The translations under genes were made by a program, and so were the position numbers. Below the pieces are notes generated by a model. It saw nothing but the letters and a program-made list of their open reading frames with translations. It made no database searches and had not been told where the DNA came from. 10,257 nt of DNA from the NCBI GenBank assembly GCA_016926925.1, contig JAFGNQ010000315.1:1-10257 (forward strand), in the 5' to 3' direction. The number at the start of each line of letters is the position of its first letter. Position 1 is the first letter of the stretch. This stretch comes from Candidatus Aminicenantota bacterium (GTDB lineage: Bacteria > Acidobacteriota > Aminicenantia > Aminicenantales > Aminicenantaceae). Positions 7,254-10,257 of this stretch are shown here, piece after piece.

Positions 7254-8450
7254 GTGAAAATATTCATTGTGTTTGGGACAAGGCCGGAGGCCATCAAGCT
7301 GGCCCCAGTGGTTTACAAACTCAGGGACCATTTCAATCTCCGGGTTGTTTCATCCGGACAGCATCTCGAACTTTTGAATCAGGCCATAGATTTTTACAAA
7401 ATCAAACCGGATTACAGTTTCGGCTGTATGATGGATGGACAGGACCTTGAAGAACTCTATAAGTGCATCCACCGAAAGATGCGGATCGCTATCGATCTCG
7501 AGGATCCGGATTTGATCATTGTCCAGGGGGATACATTCACCACATACTCTGCAGCTTTTGTCGGCAGCATGCTTAAGAAACCTGTGTGTCATGTGGAAGC
7601 CGGATTGAGGACGACCAAAAAGTATTTTCCTTTTCCCGAGGAGATGCTGAGAACACTCGTCAGTCGAATCGCGGATATCCATTTCGCACCCACACAGAGG
7701 TCAGCCGATAACCTTCTTGCCGAAGGCGTTAGAGGGGACCGGATCTTGGTCACAGGCAACACCGTAGTGGATGCCCTTCACCTTGCCCTGTCCCTCCTGA
7801 GTAAAGAGGACATCATCAAAGAGATTGCCTCGAATGATCCCGCTATTCCGGCGCAGCTTGCGAGAAAAAAACTCGTTCTGATAACGTCTCATCGCAGGGA
7901 AAACATCGGTGAACCCCTGATAAATATATGTCGCGTCGTCAAATCTCTTGGAGAAAGGTATAAGGATGCCCTTTTTCTTTGGCCGCTTCACATGAATCCG
8001 GAAGTCCGGAATATGATCCAGGGTGAGATGAATGGCAGGCCGTCGAACATTTTTTTGACGGAAGCCTTTACTTACCCGACAATGGTGTACCTTATGAAGG
8101 AAGCTTTCTTCATTATGACGGATTCCGGTGGGATTCAGGAGGAAGCCTCAACCATCGGTAAAAATGTGATCATCCTGAGGGAAAGCACAGAGAGGCCCGA
8201 GGTCTTGGAATCGGGTTATGGATTTCTAACAGAATCCGATGAAGGCAAAATCATTGAGGTCTTCAGTGAGCTTTATACAGATAAAAAATCGAACAAGGTT
8301 CTGGAAAAAAGGTCCAATCCCTTCGGAGACGGGAAGGCTTCAGATAGAATCCTTGGCTTTCTTCAGCTTAAAGAAGTCCAAAGTTTTATCGCGAATTATC
8401 CGGCCTCCGCAGAGAGGGTATTGGATTTCCCGGCAGACATTCATGTCTAG
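7254..8450 (+). CDS. wecB: UDP-N-acetylglucosamine 2-epimerase, non-hydrolysing
   Basis: This cytoplasmic enzyme interconverts UDP-GlcNAc and UDP-ManNAc, a precursor step for ManNAc-containing polymers. At 398 residues it is slightly longer than the typical 370-380. The family signatures are all visible: G8-T-R-P-E-A-I-K at the N-terminus, G92-D93-T, H113-V-E115-A-G-L-R-T, P126-F-P-E-E130, S212-H213-R-R-E-N, S291-G-G-I-Q-E-E, and R309-E-S-T-E-R-P-E. D93, E115, E129 and H213 correspond to the catalytic residues of the E. coli enzyme. The usual Asn after the P-F-P-E-E-M segment is Leu here, a mild oddity. The last 20 or so residues extend past the usual end. GTG 7254 follows AGGAG (7241-7245) by eight bases. 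The gene lies between the deacetylase and the outer-membrane barrel, so it most likely supplies this operon rather than enterobacterial common antigen. The enzyme class is nearly certain. Confidence 0.93.
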   Translation: MKIFIVFGTRPEAIKLAPVVYKLRDHFNLRVVSSGQHLELLNQAIDFYKIKPDYSFGCMMDGQDLEELYKCIHRKMRIAIDLEDPDLIIVQGDTFTTYSAAFVGSMLKKPVCHVEAGLRTTKKYFPFPEEMLRTLVSRIADIHFAPTQRSADNLLAEGVRGDRILVTGNTVVDALHLALSLLSKEDIIKEIASNDPAIPAQLARKKLVLITSHRRENIGEPLINICRVVKSLGERYKDALFLWPLHMNPEVRNMIQGEMNGRPSNIFLTEAFTYPTMVYLMKEAFFIMTDSGGIQEEASTIGKNVIILRESTERPEVLESGYGFLTESDEGKIIEVFSELYTDKKSNKVLEKRSNPFGDGKASDRILGFLQLKEVQSFIANYPASAERVLDFPADIHV

Positions 8451-8460
8451 GAGGAACATT

Positions 8461-9264
8461 GTGAAAAGGGCCTCAGTCCTGTCGATTTTTCTCTTGGTCA
8501 GCGTTGCTCTTTTGTTCGGAGTCGGCACAGAGGAGGAAACAGCGAAAAAAACAAAGCGCTTTGAGGCGATGCTCTCTTATGAGACGCTAAATCCCCACGA
8601 TCCATACGGATCCTGGAAGACTTTTTTGTTGAGTTACTATGCCAATCCTCGGCTCGGGTTCACATATTATTTTCAATTGGGAGCTTTTTCCAGAAAAGAG
8701 GGAGATGCCGGCCTCGCCGTTGCCGGGGCTTACAAAGACTGGAGCGATCGGTTTTATACTTATACGGCGGTTTCATCCGGGACAGATTCGGCATACCTTC
8801 CTGTTTTCAGGTTTGATAACGATTTCAATTTCAAATTGGGGAAGAAGCGAAACATCGTCTGGACAGCCGGAATCACGTTTCTCAAATATCACAATGTCCA
8901 CAGAGATCTTATTTTGTCATCACAGGTAACAGCCTATTTTGAAGGTGTGGTTGCTACCTACAGAATTTTCAGGAACAGGAGCGATCCGGGTGGTATTAAA
9001 TCATTTTCCCACTTGTTGGATGCTGCCTATGGACGTGAAGGGTGGCAGATTACGAATGCCACTCTGTCCTTCGGAAAACAAGCATATCTAGCCACGTATC
9101 TCTCCCGACCCGAGGAAGTCAATCAGAATTCCATATATGTAGTGGTAAAACACAGACGCTGGATAGGGTCGGGTCTGGGGCTTTTAGGTGATTTCAGCTA
9201 TTTCAAACTGGAGGACGGCTACACCAAAATCGGCTTTTCTCTGGGTGTATTCAAAGAATTTTAA
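8461..9264 (+). CDS. YaiO-family outer-membrane beta-barrel protein
   Basis: A 267-residue exported protein with a clear signal sequence (M-K-R, hydrophobic 5-22, probable cleavage near G22-T). The rest alternates polar and hydrophobic/aromatic residues in strand-length stretches and ends F-K-E-F, the terminal Phe typical of barrels inserted by the BAM machinery. The order of features matches my memory of E. coli YaiO: a Trp-containing strand near W87, P-V-F-R-F-D-N-D-F-N, then T-A-G-I-T-F with a following Tyr/His, and V-A-T-Y-R. In E. coli the family member is an outer-membrane protein of unclear function near a GT2 gene. I chose GTG 8461 because AGGAGG (8449-8454) lies six bases upstream; ATG 8443 would overlap the wecB stop and bury this ribosome site. 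As last gene of the operon it may act in outer-membrane passage or anchoring of the polymer, which is inference. Confidence 0.8.
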   Translation: MKRASVLSIFLLVSVALLFGVGTEEETAKKTKRFEAMLSYETLNPHDPYGSWKTFLLSYYANPRLGFTYYFQLGAFSRKEGDAGLAVAGAYKDWSDRFYTYTAVSSGTDSAYLPVFRFDNDFNFKLGKKRNIVWTAGITFLKYHNVHRDLILSSQVTAYFEGVVATYRIFRNRSDPGGIKSFSHLLDAAYGREGWQITNATLSFGKQAYLATYLSRPEEVNQNSIYVVVKHRRWIGSGLGLLGDFSYFKLEDGYTKIGFSLGVFKEF

Positions 9265-9314
9265 GGCTGACGTACGACCTTCCCGTCTGCCGATTGAATG
9301 TGGTTTTTCAAACC
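9265..9314 (+). terminator. Weak candidate terminator after the operon
   Basis: Directly after the barrel stop codon, GGCTGACG (9265-9272) can pair with CGTCTGCC (9284-9291) with one T-T mismatch and an 11-base loop. A smaller hairpin GGTTT-TTC-AAACC (9302-9314) follows. Neither is followed by a proper T-tract, so this is not a textbook intrinsic terminator. The position at the end of the operon is the main support. Confidence 0.28.
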
Positions 9315-9389
9315 GTTCTTACTCAAAACCGAAATAAAGATTGTGCCGGAAATTTCTTGATTTGTTTGGAAAAAATCGGTACTCTAAAC

Positions 9390-9398
9390 TGACATAAT
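9390..9398 (+). promoter_or_regulatory. Extended -10 promoter for the VKOR gene
   Basis: TGACATAAT matches the extended -10 pattern TGnTATAAT, with five of six bases in the hexamer. No good -35 box lies 16-18 bases upstream (A-rich there), which is acceptable for extended -10 promoters. Transcription would start near 9405 and give a short leader containing the ribosome site AGGAG at 9415-9419. Confidence 0.38.
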
Positions 9399-9425
9399 CG
9401 AGAGAATTAATATGAGGAGTTCGGT

Positions 9426-10257
9426 ATGGAACAGTGGTTGACGATGAATGAGATGCGCTGGCCGAGATACTTGAGTTTTTTTTCAGGCGTAGGGATGATG
9501 GGCGCTTCGATCCTCACCATACGCCACTTCTTTCTCGCCAATTATCCCGAGAACATATTCGAGGGTTCCTTCTGCGATATCAGTGCCTTTTTCAACTGTG
9601 ACAGCTCCGCTTTTTCGATGATTTCGGATTTTATGGGAATTCCCATCGGATATTTCGGCCTGATTGTCGGAATCCTAGTCGCGCTGGGCTCAATTTTTCC
9701 ATCGAAGAGTTTCGAGCGGACCAATTCTTCAATCTCGTTTTTTAATGTTCTAGGAGTCATAGCTCTGTTTCTTTACTCCGTTTTCGTCATGAGGAGTCTG
9801 TGTCTGCTCTGCAGCGGTTTTTATCTTTTTTCCCTGATGAGCTTTTTCCTCTTTTGGCGATTCGGAGCCGGCCGGGACCAGTATGGATTTTTGCAGCGTT
9901 TTTTTCAGCCCTCGTTGAAGATGCTCGTAACTTTTGCCTGCATTACGGCAATCGGGGCTTACGGGATGATCGCCTTCCACGATGCCAAAAAGGATGCCAA
10001 GGCTGCTGTCGCCTTAAGAATAGTAAAACAATTCCGCGAGCTTCCCATAGTCGGCAATCCAAGCTTCATTTCTCCTTATTGGACGGTGCGGTCTACGGAA
10101 AATTTCGAGGATGCTCCCATTCAGCTCATCGAATTCTCGGATTTTCTCTGCCCGGATTGTCTTTTTCTCACCCAGGAGCTCAACAAACTCAAAGAAGAAT
10201 TCGCAGGTAAGATCAATATCGCCTTTCAGTTCTTTCCTTTGGAAGGGAAATGCAACA
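9426..10257 (+). CDS. VKOR-family disulfide-forming protein fused to a thioredoxin/DsbA-like domain (3' end cut by window)
   Basis: The visible 277 residues join a vitamin K epoxide reductase-type quinone-linked membrane domain to a periplasmic thioredoxin-fold domain. Such bacterial fusions make disulfides in exported proteins in place of DsbB/DsbA. The VKOR part has about four or five helices (near 16-37, 72-91, 104-122, 125-143 and 167-185). It has the loop cysteines C50 and C58, S61 and S64 nearby, and the membrane CxxC C126-L-L-C129. The loop pair is separated by seven residues, against five in the Synechococcus protein as I remember it. The C-terminal part contains I134-like strands leading to C242-P-D-C245, a thioredoxin-type active site, and continues past the window edge. 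ATG 9426 follows AGGAG (9415-9419) by six bases. It has its own promoter candidate and is probably not part of the polysaccharide operon. The family call is strong. Confidence 0.88.
   Translation, partial: MEQWLTMNEMRWPRYLSFFSGVGMMGASILTIRHFFLANYPENIFEGSFCDISAFFNCDSSAFSMISDFMGIPIGYFGLIVGILVALGSIFPSKSFERTNSSISFFNVLGVIALFLYSVFVMRSLCLLCSGFYLFSLMSFFLFWRFGAGRDQYGFLQRFFQPSLKMLVTFACITAIGAYGMIAFHDAKKDAKAAVALRIVKQFRELPIVGNPSFISPYWTVRSTENFEDAPIQLIEFSDFLCPDCLFLTQELNKLKEEFAGKINIAFQFFPLEGKCN

Noticed and set aside
8239..8460. N-terminal extension of the YaiO-like protein from 8239 or from ATG 8443.
   Set aside because: The extension overlaps wecB and would place the signal sequence internally. GTG 8461 has an excellent AGGAGG six bases upstream and begins directly with the signal peptide.

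Overview
The window looks like chromosomal DNA of a Gram-negative bacterium. The evidence is a predicted outer-membrane beta-barrel with a signal peptide and a C-terminal Phe, a membrane-embedded polysaccharide synthase, and a VKOR-type disulfide-forming enzyme. Base composition is moderate. The first gene looks visibly richer in G+C than the later ones by eye, but I did not compute this. A deltaproteobacterial (Desulfobacterota-like) or Acidobacteriota-like host would fit the gene mix; that is a guess, not something the sequence proves.

Layout. Positions 104-1924 hold a lone GT-C (GT39/PMT-like) membrane glycosyltransferase. Positions 1925-2273 are non-coding and carry inverted repeats and a good sigma-70-like promoter (-35 TTTACA, 17-base spacer, -10 TATCAT). 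From 2274 to 9264 all genes run on the + strand and are tightly packed: an orphan multi-spanning membrane protein, a processive-type GT2 synthase, a membrane-anchored bactofilin/hexapeptide-like beta-helix protein, a membrane-anchored polysaccharide deacetylase, a possible 34-residue membrane peptide, a non-hydrolysing UDP-GlcNAc 2-epimerase (wecB), and a YaiO-family outer-membrane barrel. Several junctions overlap (19 bases, then ATGA, then GTGA), which points to one translationally coupled operon. After a 161-base gap with a weak hairpin and an extended -10 promoter, a VKOR fused to a thioredoxin/DsbA-like domain begins at 9426 and runs off the window.

How the genes fit together (inference). 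The operon reads as a synthase-dependent exopolysaccharide pathway. WecB would supply UDP-ManNAc, or set the UDP-GlcNAc/UDP-ManNAc ratio. The GT2 would polymerise and export the chain across the inner membrane. The CE4-like enzyme would de-N-acetylate it on the periplasmic side. The barrel would take part at the outer membrane. The beta-helix protein and the orphan membrane protein would be scaffold or accessory subunits. From memory, the set recalls the poorly understood E. coli yaiO/yaiX/yaiP/yaiS neighbourhood (barrel, hexapeptide protein, GT2, deacetylase), but with a different deacetylase family and a dedicated epimerase. I consider this locus the best candidate for an undescribed system in the window.
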